From Acidimicrobiia bacterium (GTDB lineage Bacteria > Actinomycetota > Acidimicrobiia > Spongiisociales > JAHEDJ01): 64,000 bases of DNA. Made by a program: the position numbers and the translations under genes. Position 1 is the first letter of the stretch. Each line of letters starts with the position of its first letter. The stretch lies in assembly GCA_035471805.1 (NCBI GenBank), contig DATIPS010000023.1, positions 152,141 to 216,140 on the forward strand, given 5' to 3'. The notes under the pieces are model-generated. The model made no database searches. It saw only the letters and a program-made list of their open reading frames with translations, and had not been told where the DNA came from. Below are positions 7,857-17,001 of the stretch, piece after piece.

Positions 7857-8477
7857 TCAGGCGCCGGCCGCCAGTGCCACGAGTTCCTCGAACTGCTCAA
7901 CGGTAATGCCGCTGGCGACCCGTTGAACGACCACGTTGTCGCTACCCACGACGACCCACGCAGGGACATTTGGCATTCCCAGCGCAGAATGAATCGAATC
8001 GGTCCGATCGTCCACGATCACCGGCGGTGTCCACCCTTCCCGCTCGAACCAGGCGCCGGGCGGATAGTTGACCCTGGAAGGCTCGACGAGGATCGACGTC
8101 GAGTAGAGGTCGACTTCTGTCGGCAGACCGTTTTCATCGAAGTACCGCTGCAAGTCCGAGACCTCGGACTGGCAGACGGGTCACCAATGCGCCAGGTTGA
8201 GAATCAGCTTGGGTCTACCGTCGGCGGAGATCGCGATGGGATTGCCGTCGAAATCAGCACCCTCGATCGTCGGAAGTGCGAGACCTATCGCAGCATCCGG
8301 AGCACCGGGAACGAACGCCGGCAACTCCTCGCCCCGCACCGTGACATCACCGTAGACCGAGGCCTCGTCCGTGCTCAGCATCGTGGCAACAACCGCGAGC
8401 AGAGCGAAAGCCCCAACCGCACCCAGGACCAGCGGCAGCATGCTCTGCTTGCGCTTGCGCGACTTGTACTTCGCCAT
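7857..8477 (-). CDS. Selenocysteine-containing membrane-anchored TlpA/thioredoxin-like protein (copy A)
   Basis: Predicted 206-residue selenoprotein. It has a basic N-terminus (MAKYKSRKRKQ), one membrane helix (about residues 14-34) and an outward thioredoxin-like domain. Codon 99 is TGA at 8181-8183, in the context LILNLAHW-U-PVCQSEVSD. Related thioredoxin-fold proteins have Cys here (HWCPxC), so Sec replaces the attacking Cys of CPxC. The frame continues through YFDENGLPTEVDLYS and VDDRTDSIHSALGMPNVPAW (cis-Pro region) to a second TGA, the true stop. A SECIS-like hairpin lies at 8148-8175. Start ATG 8477 has GAGGAA about five bases upstream. Gene callers would split it at 8181. Role: probably a thiol-disulfide or peroxide-linked redox enzyme; direction unknown. 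Confidence 0.88.
8148..8175 (-). promoter_or_regulatory. SECIS-like hairpin in selenoprotein gene A
   Basis: On the minus strand, beginning six bases after the in-frame UGA: CTGC - CA - GTCCG - loop AGGTCT - CGGAC - TT - GCAG. That is a five-pair upper stem, an internal CA/TT mismatch and a four-pair lower stem. The loop starts 16 bases after the UGA. The loop AGGUCU is, as I recall it, that of the E. coli fdhF SECIS recognised by SelB, at nearly the same distance. Confidence 0.85.
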
Positions 8478-8533
8478 CAGTTCCTCGTTTCGCACAGTCA
8501 CACGTACAATCTGCCCGCATACATTAGGGGAAC
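8478..8533. promoter_or_regulatory. Divergent promoter region of the two selenoprotein genes
   Basis: Only 56 bases separate the two start codons, so both promoters must overlap here or extend into the coding ends. A TACAAT box (8505-8510) is a possible -10 for the plus-strand gene; I see no convincing -35. The sharing of one short control region suggests the two genes are expressed together. Confidence 0.4.
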
Positions 8534-9202
8534 ATGACGGACCAGAACACCTCAAGAACTCGATCTCTGCTCATCTTCGGAGTTGCAGGCGCTCTAGTGC
8601 TGCTGCTCGGGGTAGCCGCCGTGCTGCTGACGGGCTCCGAAGACCCCGGGATCGTGTCCGACGGCGGACCCGGAGAAGATGCCACCGCGGTGGCATCTAT
8701 CAGTGAGACCCGCCCGGTGACGGTCGTCGGGAGTGGCCTTGTGCCGATGCCCGAGCAGGGCGCGGACACGGCCCTCGGCTTGCCGATGCCGGAGTTGACC
8801 GGTCAGTCGTTCGACGGAACACCGGTGGAGATCAAGAACGACGGCAGACCGAAGATCATCATCTTCCTAACCCACTGGTGACCGCACTGCCGGTCCGAGG
8901 TCTCGGACTTGCAGAGTTACTGGTCCAGCAACGAACTGCCGACAGATATCGATATCGTCAGCGTCTCGGGCAGCAATAGGCCCACCGAAACCGGGTACCC
9001 ACCCAGCGAATGGCTCGCCGATTGGCCGATTCCAGTGCTGGTCGACGATGAGAACGGAACGGCGATGAAGAGTTACGGTCTCGTCTACTTCCCGTTCTCC
9101 GTCATCGTCGACGGATCCGGCAAGGTCGTTACCCGCCATGTCGGAGCGTTGACGGGTGCAGACCTCGAAAACGCATTCGGTTTCTTGCGAGGTGCGGGCT
9201 GA
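8534..9202 (+). CDS. Selenocysteine-containing membrane-anchored TlpA/thioredoxin-like protein (copy B)
   Basis: Predicted 222-residue selenoprotein, a divergent paralog of copy A. It has an N-terminal membrane helix (about residues 11-33), a low-complexity linker, and a thioredoxin-like domain containing LGLPMPELTGQSFDGTPVE. Codon 116 is TGA at 8879-8881 in IIIFLTHW-U-PHCRSEVSD, again the first Cys position of CPxC. The frame stays open through WPIPVLVDDENGTAMKSYG and VYFPFSVIVDGSGKVV (cis-Pro strand and beta hairpin typical of TlpA) to TGA at 9200. A SECIS-like hairpin sits at 8887-8914. Start ATG 8534 follows AGGGGAAC. The single Cys is the partner in UPHC. Without Sec decoding the protein would be truncated before its active site. 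Confidence 0.9.
8887..8914 (+). promoter_or_regulatory. SECIS-like hairpin in selenoprotein gene B
   Basis: Beginning six bases after the in-frame UGA: CTGC - CG - GTCCG - loop AGGTCT - CGGAC - TT - GCAG. The architecture and 16-base UGA-to-loop spacing are identical to copy A; the two hairpins share every base except one in the internal mismatch, while the codons on either side have diverged. Confidence 0.87.
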
Positions 9203-9229
9203 GGCACCCGGGTTCTGCGCCGTGGGTTT

Positions 9230-9817
9230 CTAATCGATACCGGGAACCGGCGAACCCGATTCTTCTGCCGGCTCCCGCGCCTCCGTGCCCGCGACGTAGA
9301 GCAGCACGAAGATCAGCGCGAATCCGACCAGCGACATGAACGGGAACGAGATGAACCCGAACTGCCAGATGTAGCGCTCGGTGCACGAAGCATCGACCCC
9401 GCAGAAACCCGACTCGAGGCCGGGCCTCAACTGCAGCACGTACTGATACAGGGCGATAACCGCACCGACAACCACCAGGGGGTATGAGTAGCGGCGAACC
9501 CCAAGGTCCTTGCGATACGCGGCGATCGCCAGGATGATCGCCAGCGGATACATGGCGATCCGCTGATACCAGCACAAATCGCACGGGGCGAAGTCGGCCA
9601 CCTCCGAGTAATAGAGGCTCCCAGCCATGGAAACCGCCGCGACGAACGAACCCAGCCACAGAGCGGCCGGCGACACGAGTTCAATGGCGGAGTCTCGGAA
9701 ACGGGCCACAGCCGGCGACCAGCGCGCCGCAAGCATTACCACAAGCACACCTATCACACCGGCCATCGCGGCGAGCGTGAGAAGGGCGAAGAACTTGGAA
9801 ACGGTTTCGATACTCAT
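9230..9817 (-). CDS. dsbB: DsbB-type disulfide bond formation membrane protein
   Basis: Integral membrane quinone-linked oxidase that regenerates disulfide-donating thioredoxin-fold proteins outside the membrane. 195 residues with an extra N-terminal helix followed by the usual four-helix bundle. The first redox pair is in CDLCWYQRIAMYP (CxxC in the first outer loop); the second is the FCG...SC pair in the second loop (SGFCGVDASCTERY), followed by FPFMSLVGF. ATG 9817 is preferred because GGAAGA lies nine bases upstream; ATG 9826 is possible. It is convergent with selenoprotein gene B, 27 bases apart. The clustering suggests, but does not prove, that DsbB is the electron sink for one of the Sec proteins. 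Confidence 0.9.
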   Translation of the reverse strand: MSIETVSKFFALLTLAAMAGVIGVLVVMLAARWSPAVARFRDSAIELVSPAALWLGSFVAAVSMAGSLYYSEVADFAPCDLCWYQRIAMYPLAIILAIAAYRKDLGVRRYSYPLVVVGAVIALYQYVLQLRPGLESGFCGVDASCTERYIWQFGFISFPFMSLVGFALIFVLLYVAGTEAREPAEESGSPVPGID

Positions 9818-9888
9818 TCCGGTCATTCTTCCACAGCCCCGGGCCCGGGATGACATCCGACCTCTGCAGGTCAGTTAGCCTGAGATCG

Positions 9889-10947
9889 ATGCGAGCGGTC
9901 GTCAAAACTTCATCCGGTCCTGGACTTGACATGATCGATATGCCGATGCCGGAACTCGGACCGGATGAGGTTCTCCTTCAGGTAAAGGCCACGTCCATCT
10001 GCGGCACCGACCTGCACATTCGCAACTGGGACCCCTGGGCTCAAACACACGTTGTTCCCCCCATCGTCGTCGGACACGAGATGTGCGGAGTCGTTGTCGA
10101 CAAGGGCCCGAAGGCGGACGGGCCGGAGATCGGGCAACTCGTTTCAGTCGAATCGCACGTCGTGTGCAATCGCTGTGCGTTCTGCCGCACAGGCAAGGGC
10201 CATCTCTGCGAGAACACGAAGATCCTCGGAGTCGGCAGGGACGGTGTCTACGCCGAGTTCGTTGCGGTTCCCGCGGTGAACGCCTGGCCGGATCCGCCCG
10301 ACATGCCCTATTCAATCGCTTCGCTTCAGGAGAACTTCGGTAACGCCGTGCACACCGCCTCGGTTCCGCTGGTGTCGGGCCGGAAGGTGCTGGTCACCGG
10401 TTGCGGGCCGGTGGGCGTGATGGCGGTTGCCGTTGCACGCGCACTTGGAGCGCGACTGATCATTGCTAGCGACGTGAGCGACTACCGGCTCGGAATGGCG
10501 AAGCAAATGGGTGCCGATATCACGGTCAATCCGAGCAAAGAGAATGTGATCGACACGATCATGGACGTAAGCGAAGGTGAGGGCATCGATGTCCTGCTCG
10601 AGATGTCGGGCGCGCCTTCGGCAATCAACGAGGGATTCTCTTCTCTCAAATCCGGCGGCGAGGCTGCGTTGCTCGGCCTGACCTCTGCGCCACTCGAGCT
10701 GAACCTGGACGACCACGTCATCTTCAAAGGCGCCAGCGTCTACGGCATAGTGGGACGCCGGCTTTGGATAGATTGGTATCAGATGAGGGGACTACTGCGA
10801 TCGGGCGCAGTCGATCTATCGCCCGTCGTCACTCACCGGTTTGCCCTCGATGACTTCGATCGAGCTTTCGAGACTATGGCTTCCGGTGAGTGCGGCAAGG
10901 TCATCATGTTCCCGGACCCCGACGACGCCGACGGACCTCTGGAGTGA
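9889..10947 (+). CDS. tdh: L-threonine 3-dehydrogenase (zinc, MDR family)
   Basis: Oxidises L-threonine to 2-amino-3-ketobutyrate with NAD+. 352 residues: catalytic zinc site [10 protein letters not shown] and GHEMCG, structural zinc cysteines [15 protein letters not shown], nucleotide-binding [12 protein letters not shown], and the Tdh-typical [11 protein letters not shown] and LEMSGAPSA. Start ATG 9889 matches the family N-terminus; the upstream in-frame ATG at 9850 overlaps the dsbB 5' region. Its stop overlaps the region just before kbl, and the two genes form the classical threonine-to-glycine operon. Confidence 0.93.
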   Translation: MRAVVKTSSGPGLDMIDMPMPELGPDEVLLQVKATSICGTDLHIRNWDPWAQTHVVPPIVVGHEMCGVVVDKGPKADGPEIGQLVSVESHVVCNRCAFCRTGKGHLCENTKILGVGRDGVYAEFVAVPAVNAWPDPPDMPYSIASLQENFGNAVHTASVPLVSGRKVLVTGCGPVGVMAVAVARALGARLIIASDVSDYRLGMAKQMGADITVNPSKENVIDTIMDVSEGEGIDVLLEMSGAPSAINEGFSSLKSGGEAALLGLTSAPLELNLDDHVIFKGASVYGIVGRRLWIDWYQMRGLLRSGAVDLSPVVTHRFALDDFDRAFETMASGECGKVIMFPDPDDADGPLE

Positions 10948-10949
10948 CG

Positions 10950-12137
10950 GTGGACAAGGTCGAATACCTGCGTGAGCAACTCGTCGAGTTGGAAACGGCG
11001 GGACTCAAGAATCAGATCCGCCACATCGACGGACCACAGGGGGCGTGGATCGAAGTCGACGGCCGGAGAGTCCTGAACTTCTGCTCGAACAACTACCTCG
11101 GCCTGGCCGACGATGAGAGACTGATCGCCGCCGCCAAGGCAGCTCTCGACCGGTACGGCATCGGTCCGGGTGCTGTTCGCACCATCGCGGGCACGATGAC
11201 CATCCACGACGAGCTCGAACGAAAGCTCGCCGACTTCAAAGGCGTTGAGGCCGCCATCTCCTTCCAGGCCGGGTTCGTCGCCAATGCAGGCGCCATACCG
11301 GCGCTGGTGGACGCAGGCGACGTAATCGTGACCGACGAGCTGAACCATGCATCGATAATCGACGGGGTGCGACTGGCCAAGGCGAGCAGGAAGATCTACA
11401 GACACGCGGATGTCGGCGATCTGGACGCCCAGCTCGCGGCAGCCAGGGCGGAGGGAGCGAGGAGAATCCTCGTCATCACCGACGGCGTGTTCTCGATGGA
11501 CGGCGACGTTGCCCCTCTCGACGAAATCGTGGATACAGCCGATCACTATGAGGCGATGGTGATGGTCGACGACGCCCACGGCGAAGGCGTGCTCGGCCGC
11601 GGAGGCAGGGGCATCGTCGATCACTTCGGACTCGGCGGGCGGGTCGAAGTGGAGGTTGGAACGATGTCGAAGGCGTTCGGAGTCGTCGGAGGCTATGTCG
11701 CCGGGCCTCAACCGGTCGTCGACTGGCTCCGCCAGCGCGCTCGCCCGTTTCTCTTCTCATCGGCGGCTACTCCACCCGACGTCGCCGCCTGTATCGCGTC
11801 GGTGGAGATCCTCTCCGCATCGACGGAGCTGGTCGATCGCCTCTGGATGAATGCCCGTCGCTTTCGTGAGGGTATGCAGAGCCTGGGATTCGATACGGGT
11901 TTCACGCAGACGCCGATCACACCGGTGATGCTGGGCGATGAGAAGGTTGCCCGAGAGTTGTCACAGCGCCTATTCGAGGTTCACCGGGTGTTCGCACAGG
12001 CAATCGCCTATCCGACCGTGCCGATGGGAAAAGCCCGTATCCGGGTGATGATATCCGCAGCACATGACGGCGATGACCTGGATCACGGACTCGAAGCTTT
12101 CGCCGCGGCCGGCAGGGAGATGGGGATAATCGAATAA
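10950..12137 (+). CDS. kbl: 2-amino-3-ketobutyrate CoA ligase (glycine C-acetyltransferase)
   Basis: PLP enzyme that cleaves 2-amino-3-ketobutyrate with CoA into glycine and acetyl-CoA, removing the unstable Tdh product. 395 residues, normal length: [42 protein letters not shown], and the PLP-lysine motif [13 protein letters not shown]. The chosen start is GTG 10950, five bases after GGAG; GTG 10944, which overlaps the tdh stop, is the alternative. Downstream malic enzyme is 58 bases away. Confidence 0.95.
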   Translation: MDKVEYLREQLVELETAGLKNQIRHIDGPQGAWIEVDGRRVLNFCSNNYLGLADDERLIAAAKAALDRYGIGPGAVRTIAGTMTIHDELERKLADFKGVEAAISFQAGFVANAGAIPALVDAGDVIVTDELNHASIIDGVRLAKASRKIYRHADVGDLDAQLAAARAEGARRILVITDGVFSMDGDVAPLDEIVDTADHYEAMVMVDDAHGEGVLGRGGRGIVDHFGLGGRVEVEVGTMSKAFGVVGGYVAGPQPVVDWLRQRARPFLFSSAATPPDVAACIASVEILSASTELVDRLWMNARRFREGMQSLGFDTGFTQTPITPVMLGDEKVARELSQRLFEVHRVFAQAIAYPTVPMGKARIRVMISAAHDGDDLDHGLEAFAAAGREMGIIE

Positions 12138-12195
12138 CGCGTAACGCGACTCGCCGGCGGGGGATCGAAAGGCCACTGAAGCAAGGAAGTGCAGA

Positions 12196-14502
12196 ATGAG
12201 CGACGGTAAAGGATTCAGCGAAGCCCTCGACTACCACTCACGGGGCCGGCCGGGCAAGATCGAAGTCCGCCCGACGAAACCAACGGCCACTCAAGCCGAC
12301 CTGAGCCTCGCCTATACCCCGGGCGTAGCGGAGCCCTGCCTGGCGATCCATGAGGACCCGGCCAACGCGTTCGAGTACACGAACAAAGGCAACCTGGTGG
12401 CCGTCGTCAGCAACGGGTCGGCCGTACTGGGTCTCGGGAACATCGGCCCGCTGGCCGGCAAGCCGGTGATGGAAGGCAAGGGCGTCCTGTTCAAGCGATT
12501 CGCCGACATCGACGTGTTCGACCTGGAGATCGCGGCCGAGGATCCCGACGACATCGTGCGATTCTGCGAGATGCTCGAACCGACGGTCGGAGGTATCAAC
12601 CTCGAAGACATCAAGGCCCCCGAGTGCTTCTACATCGAAGAGACCCTGCGTGAGCGCCTCGACATCCCGGTGTTCCATGATGACCAGCACGGCACGGCGA
12701 TCATCGCCGGAGCCGGGTTCCTCAACGCCCTCGACATCACCGGACGCTCGATCGAGGAGACCACGGTCGTTTTCAACGGGGCCGGCGCGGCCGGAATCGC
12801 CTGTGCTCGATTCTTCAAGGAACTCGGCGTCAAACACGAGAACATACTCCTGTGCGACTCGCGGGGGGTCGTATACCAGGGCCGCGACGAGAAACCCACC
12901 AAAGAGAAGGCCGAGTTCGCCCAGGTCACCGACAAGCGGACCTTGGCGGATGCCCTGGCAGGTGCAGACACCTTCGTCGGAGTGTCGGTCGCAGATGCCG
13001 TGACACAAGACATGGTGCGGTCGATGGCCGACCAGCCGATCATCTTCGCCCTGGCCAACCCGAACCCGGAAATCACCTACGACGCGGCCAGGGAAGCACG
13101 GCCGGATGCCATCGTCGCGACCGGACGAAGCGACTTCCCGAATCAGGTCAACAACGTGCTCGGATTCCCGTTCATCTTTCGCGGGGCGCTCGACGTACGC
13201 GCCTCGGGGGTATCGGAGAAGATGAAGGTCGCCGCCGCGCATGCCTTGGCCGACCTGGCCAGAGAACCGGTGAGCGAGGTCGTCCTCAAGGCGTACAGCC
13301 TCGATCACCTCACGTTCGGTCCGGACTACATCATTCCCAAACCGTTCGACCCGCGCGTTCTCTGGTATGTGGCGCCGGCGGTGGCTGCAACTGCCTGTGA
13401 GGAAGGACTCGCCAAGGCGCCGTGCGAAGACATGGAACAGTACGCCGAGGAGTTGCGTTCCAAGTTCCAATCCACCTACGGCCTGATGCAAACGATCACG
13501 GTCAAGGCGAAAGAACGCGCGATGCGAGTCGTCTACCCCCAGGGTGCCGACCCTCGCATCATTCGGGCGGCCCGCCGGGTCGCCGATGACGGCATAGCCA
13601 CACCCACGATCCTGGGGAACCTGGTTGCCATCGAGAAAACCGCCGCCGAGTTGGAGATTCCGCTCGAAGGGATCGACTTGCTCGACCCGCGCAGCGCGGA
13701 TGAGCACCGCGCCCGTTACGCGCAGCGCCTCTTCGAAACACGACAACGGAAGGGCATGGCGCTGGACGACGCTACCAAAGCGATCTTCGAGCCCAACCTC
13801 TTCGCGGCGATGATGCTCAAGATGGACGATTCCGACGCGATGCTCGGGGGTCTGACTACCTACTACGCGGACACGCTCCGCCCGGCGCTCCAGGTGCTGC
13901 CGCTGGAACACGGCCGCAGCATCGTCAGCGCGCTCTACATCGTCATGATCAAAGGCAGGCCGTACTTCTTCGCGGATTGCGCCGTGAACATCCACCCGAC
14001 GGCCGAGCAACTCGCCGAGATCGCTTTGTCGGCGGCCGCCACCGCCCTCCACGATTTCGATGTTTCGCCCCGGGTTGCGATGGTCAGCTACTCGAACTTC
14101 GGTAGTGCGGGCGGAGAGGAGCCCGAACGAGTCCGGAAGGCGGTGCGCATCTGCAACGAGAAAGCACCGGACCTGCCGCTCGACGGCGAGATGCATGCGG
14201 ACACTGCGGTCAGGGCAGACCTCCTGGCGCGCAGGCACCCGTTCAACAAGCTCGGTGGCCCGGCCAACGTGCTCGTCTTCCCGGATCTGGCCGCCGCCAA
14301 CGCCGCGTATCAACTGCTCCACCATCTTGCCGATGCCCAGGTGATCGGACCCATCCTCACCGGCGTCTCGAAATCGGTGCACGTGGTACAACGCGATGCC
14401 GAGGTGGGCGACATCGTCAACCTCACCGCAATCGCGGTGCTCGATGCTCAGCGCAAGAGCCGCAACTCTGCTTTGGCCGCGGAGATAGAAAGGAGTTTCT
14501 GA
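12196..14502 (+). CDS. maeB: NADP-malic enzyme fused to phosphate acetyltransferase-like domain
   Basis: 768-residue MaeB-type fusion. Residues 1-~430 are malic enzyme (malate to pyruvate and CO2 with NADP+): [41 protein letters not shown] and the nucleotide motif [13 protein letters not shown]. Residues ~440-768 are a phosphotransacetylase-like domain ([49 protein letters not shown]) that in characterised homologs mainly regulates the enzyme by acetyl-CoA binding. AAGGAAG lies seven bases before the ATG. It may form a unit with tdh-kbl; the acetyl-CoA product of Kbl is the usual allosteric signal for MaeB. Confidence 0.94.
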   Translation: MSDGKGFSEALDYHSRGRPGKIEVRPTKPTATQADLSLAYTPGVAEPCLAIHEDPANAFEYTNKGNLVAVVSNGSAVLGLGNIGPLAGKPVMEGKGVLFKRFADIDVFDLEIAAEDPDDIVRFCEMLEPTVGGINLEDIKAPECFYIEETLRERLDIPVFHDDQHGTAIIAGAGFLNALDITGRSIEETTVVFNGAGAAGIACARFFKELGVKHENILLCDSRGVVYQGRDEKPTKEKAEFAQVTDKRTLADALAGADTFVGVSVADAVTQDMVRSMADQPIIFALANPNPEITYDAAREARPDAIVATGRSDFPNQVNNVLGFPFIFRGALDVRASGVSEKMKVAAAHALADLAREPVSEVVLKAYSLDHLTFGPDYIIPKPFDPRVLWYVAPAVAATACEEGLAKAPCEDMEQYAEELRSKFQSTYGLMQTITVKAKERAMRVVYPQGADPRIIRAARRVADDGIATPTILGNLVAIEKTAAELEIPLEGIDLLDPRSADEHRARYAQRLFETRQRKGMALDDATKAIFEPNLFAAMMLKMDDSDAMLGGLTTYYADTLRPALQVLPLEHGRSIVSALYIVMIKGRPYFFADCAVNIHPTAEQLAEIALSAAATALHDFDVSPRVAMVSYSNFGSAGGEEPERVRKAVRICNEKAPDLPLDGEMHADTAVRADLLARRHPFNKLGGPANVLVFPDLAAANAAYQLLHHLADAQVIGPILTGVSKSVHVVQRDAEVGDIVNLTAIAVLDAQRKSRNSALAAEIERSF

Positions 14503-14561
14503 GCGGCAACCGGTCTCACACAACCGGCCGCGGCCGGTCAGACCGGCGACCCGGCAGTACG

Positions 14562-14591
14562 ACGAGGCCCCCACGTTGGTGGGGGCCTCGT
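14562..14591 (-). terminator. Hairpin between maeB and tRNA-Glu(TTC)
   Basis: Perfect 13-base inverted repeat (ACGAGGCCCCCAC and complement) with loop GTTG, five bases beyond the tRNA-Glu 3' end and 60 bases after maeB. It is very GC-rich and has no long T tract on either strand; probably a shared, bidirectional terminator. A further perfect 16-base palindrome (ACCGGCCG and its mirror) lies at 14523-14538. Confidence 0.7.
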
Positions 14592-14596
14592 TCTGG

Positions 14597-14669
14597 CAGC
14601 CCCGACGGGATTCGAACCCGCGTTACCGGCTTGAAAGGCCAGCGTCCTAGGCCGCTGGACGACGGGGCC
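14597..14669 (-). tRNA. tRNA-Glu (anticodon TTC)
   Basis: 73-base cloverleaf on the minus strand: acceptor GGCCCCG/CGGGGCT with discriminator G, anticodon stem CTGGC/GCCGG, loop CTTTCAA giving TTC, T arm GCGGG-TTCGAAT-CCCGT. CCA is not encoded. It lies 137 bases downstream of the gltX stop codon on the same strand; the 14670-14806 interval between them shows no other feature. Confidence 0.97.
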
Positions 14670-14806
14670 GGGTGTGCGGCTAGATCTTAGGCGAAGAAGC
14701 GCGGCTCGAAATCGGGGTGGACGGCTCTTCCCCCGGAAAGACGGGAGCCGGAGCCGCGAGCGACATCGGAGCCTCTCCAGTTTCCGCAATCGGTCGAGCC
14801 CTGCGC

Positions 14807-16243
14807 CTACATCTCCGGTTCTTCCCCCAGGAGACTCAATGCACGCGAGAGGCGGCGCAGCGTGCTCCCCCTGCCCAGTGCCGCCATAGACTCAAACAGC
14901 GGGGGCGACACTTGCGACCCGGTGACGGCCACCCGCAGAGGCTGCCAGCCCTTGCGAGGATTGAGTTCGGTCTCTTCCAGAACTGCACGCAAGGCCGCCT
15001 CGATAGCCGCAACCGTCCAATCTCCGAGGTCCGTCAAGTGCCGGATCGCAGCCGACAGCGCCAATGCGGATGTCTCACCGCTCATCACCTTTGACCACGA
15101 CTGCTCATCGAAGTCGACATCATCGACGAACAGGAACCGGCTCATCTCCCCTACCTCGGTGATGAGCCTAACTCGTTCCTGGAGGAGCGGCGACATCTCG
15201 CGAAACAGCGACCATTCGCTCTCGCTGGGCGGGTGTCCGAGCTCGGCTTCGACCAGCGGCCTGGCTCGCTGCGCGAAATCCTCGGCCGGAATGGCGCGGA
15301 TGTACTCGCCGTTCATCCATTGCAGCTTGTCGACATCGAAGACCGCCGGATTCTTGGACACTCCGTCGAGATCGAACCGCTCGACCGCCTGGCTCACGGA
15401 AAAGATCGTGGTCTCGGAGTCGTACGACCACCCGAGGAGGCTCAGGTAGTTGAACATCGCCTCGGGCAGGTAACCGCCGGCACGATAAGCCTTGAGAGAC
15501 GTGTCACCATGACGTTTCGACAGTTTCTTCCCGTCCGGTCCGAAAAGCAGCGGCAGATGTGCATACGTAGCCGGATCGGCGCCCATCGCCCGGGTCAGGA
15601 GAATGTGTTTCGGGGTCGAAGAGAGGAGGTCTTCTCCCCTGATCACATGGCTGATCTCGTAGTCGACATCATCGACGACGGACGCGAGGTGGTAGGTCGG
15701 AGTGCCGTTCGACCGAAGGATCACGAAGTCATCGACGACCCCCGCCTCGAAACGCATTTCGTCGCGCACCAGGTCCAGGAACTGGATCGGTGCGTTCTGT
15801 GGAACCGAGAAGCGAACAACACCTGAGGTGGCTTCGGATTCGGGACGACGAATGTAGACGTTGGGGTGTTTGCCTTCTTTCTGCGCCTTGTTGCGGAGTT
15901 CGTCGAGGAGTTCGGGCGGACGGTCGTCGTAGTAGGCGTGGCCGGCACCGATCAAGTCATCGACTACTGCGCGATACCGATCGAACCGATCCGACTGGCG
16001 GTAGCTGCCGTGCGGTCCTCCAGCGTCAACACCTTCGTCCCAATCGAGGCCCAGCCACCGCAATCCGGTCTTGATGTCGTCCTCGTATTGCTGCTCGCTC
16101 CTATCGACGTCTGTGTCATCGATTCGCAGCAAGAACTTGCCGTTGTGATGGCGAGCGAACAGCCAGTTGAACAGGGCCGAACGGACGTTGCCGACGTGCA
16201 GGAACCCCGTCGGCGAGGGAGCAATCCGAACTCGGACGGTCAT
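14807..16243 (-). CDS. gltX: Glutamyl-tRNA synthetase
   Basis: Class I synthetase charging tRNA with glutamate. 478 residues: the HIGH-type motif within APSPTGFLHVGNVRSALFNW (HVGN), RIDDTDVDRSE, and the KMSKS-type motif KKLSKRHGDTSL. Because gatCAB is encoded in the window and a tRNA-Gln is present, this enzyme is probably non-discriminating and also makes Glu-tRNA(Gln); I see no glnS here, though one could lie elsewhere. It is the last gene of the ilvE operon, its ATG overlapping the stop of the FAA-hydrolase gene (ATGA). Confidence 0.96.
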   Translation of the reverse strand: MTVRVRIAPSPTGFLHVGNVRSALFNWLFARHHNGKFLLRIDDTDVDRSEQQYEDDIKTGLRWLGLDWDEGVDAGGPHGSYRQSDRFDRYRAVVDDLIGAGHAYYDDRPPELLDELRNKAQKEGKHPNVYIRRPESEATSGVVRFSVPQNAPIQFLDLVRDEMRFEAGVVDDFVILRSNGTPTYHLASVVDDVDYEISHVIRGEDLLSSTPKHILLTRAMGADPATYAHLPLLFGPDGKKLSKRHGDTSLKAYRAGGYLPEAMFNYLSLLGWSYDSETTIFSVSQAVERFDLDGVSKNPAVFDVDKLQWMNGEYIRAIPAEDFAQRARPLVEAELGHPPSESEWSLFREMSPLLQERVRLITEVGEMSRFLFVDDVDFDEQSWSKVMSGETSALALSAAIRHLTDLGDWTVAAIEAALRAVLEETELNPRKGWQPLRVAVTGSQVSPPLFESMAALGRGSTLRRLSRALSLLGEEPEM

Positions 16244-17001
16244 GCTCTCACCACCGGATTGGTGAGCACCCCGATCGACTCGACTTCGACCTCAACCACA
16301 TCTCCATCGACGATCGGTCCCACCCCCGACGGCGTCCCGGTGAGAATCACATCACCCGGCAGCAGCGTCATGACCCTCGATACATACTCGATCAGCTCCG
16401 CGACCCCGAAAACCATGTCGGTCGTCGGCCCGGATTGCCTGATTTCACCGTTGACGCGACAGATGACTTCGGCACCCTCGAGCGGATCGAATTCGGTCTC
16501 GATGGCCGGCCCGAGCGGGCAGAACGTGTCGTAACCCTTGCCCCTGGTCCATTGGCCGTCCGCACGCTGGATGTCACGCGCCGTCACGTCGTTGGCCGCC
16601 GTGTACCCGAGAATGACGGAGGCGGCATCCTCGGCAGCTATGTTCCGCGCCACGCTGCCGATGACCACGGCCACTTCTGCCTCGTGATGGACTTCCTTCG
16701 AGTCCGGCGGGATGACGATCGGCGCTCCGGGGCCGATGACAGATGTCGCAGGTTTCAGAAAGAGAATCGGTGCATCGGGGATGCCGGATCCCATTTCGGC
16801 GGCGTGGTCGGCATAGTTCCTGCCGACCGCAACCACCTTCGTCGGAAAGACCGGCGCGAGGAGTTGAACCGAGTCGAAGGGCGCAACGACCTCCGTCGAC
16901 TCCCACTCGAACAGCGGAGAACCCCTGTACAAACGGATGCCTTCGGGTTCGACTGCCCCGTAGACGATGCCCTCGTCGTTTCGCACACGTACGATTCTCA
17001 T
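16240..17001 (-). CDS. Fumarylacetoacetate-hydrolase family protein
   Basis: 253-residue FAH-fold enzyme; members hydrolyse or decarboxylate 2-oxo or acylpyruvate substrates using a divalent metal. Seen are the KVVAVGRNYADHAAEMG entry, FLKPATSVIGPG, the metal-ligand pattern VHHEAEVAVVIG (E, E) and DVTARDIQ, and LLPGDVILTGTPSGVGP. The exact substrate cannot be deduced. Both ends overlap neighbours by four bases (ATGA), so it is translated together with the thioesterase and gltX. Confidence 0.88.
   Translation of the reverse strand: MRIVRVRNDEGIVYGAVEPEGIRLYRGSPLFEWESTEVVAPFDSVQLLAPVFPTKVVAVGRNYADHAAEMGSGIPDAPILFLKPATSVIGPGAPIVIPPDSKEVHHEAEVAVVIGSVARNIAAEDAASVILGYTAANDVTARDIQRADGQWTRGKGYDTFCPLGPAIETEFDPLEGAEVICRVNGEIRQSGPTTDMVFGVAELIEYVSRVMTLLPGDVILTGTPSGVGPIVDGDVVEVEVESIGVLTNPVVRA

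Noticed and set aside
7557..7926. Plus-strand open frames over the tRNA genes
   Set aside because: They read through two clear tRNA genes and a terminator on the opposite strand and carry no protein motif.
8181..8183. Reading copy A (and copy B at 8879) as pseudogenes or as UGA recoded to Trp
   Set aside because: Both paralogs break at the same catalytic position, both stay open downstream, and each has a SECIS-like hairpin. UGA serves as an ordinary stop in many genes here, including these two, so a genome-wide Trp reassignment is excluded.
12238..14574. 778-codon open frame on the minus strand opposite maeB
   Set aside because: High-GC antisense shadow: no recognisable protein features, while the plus strand encodes a full, motif-complete malic enzyme-Pta fusion.
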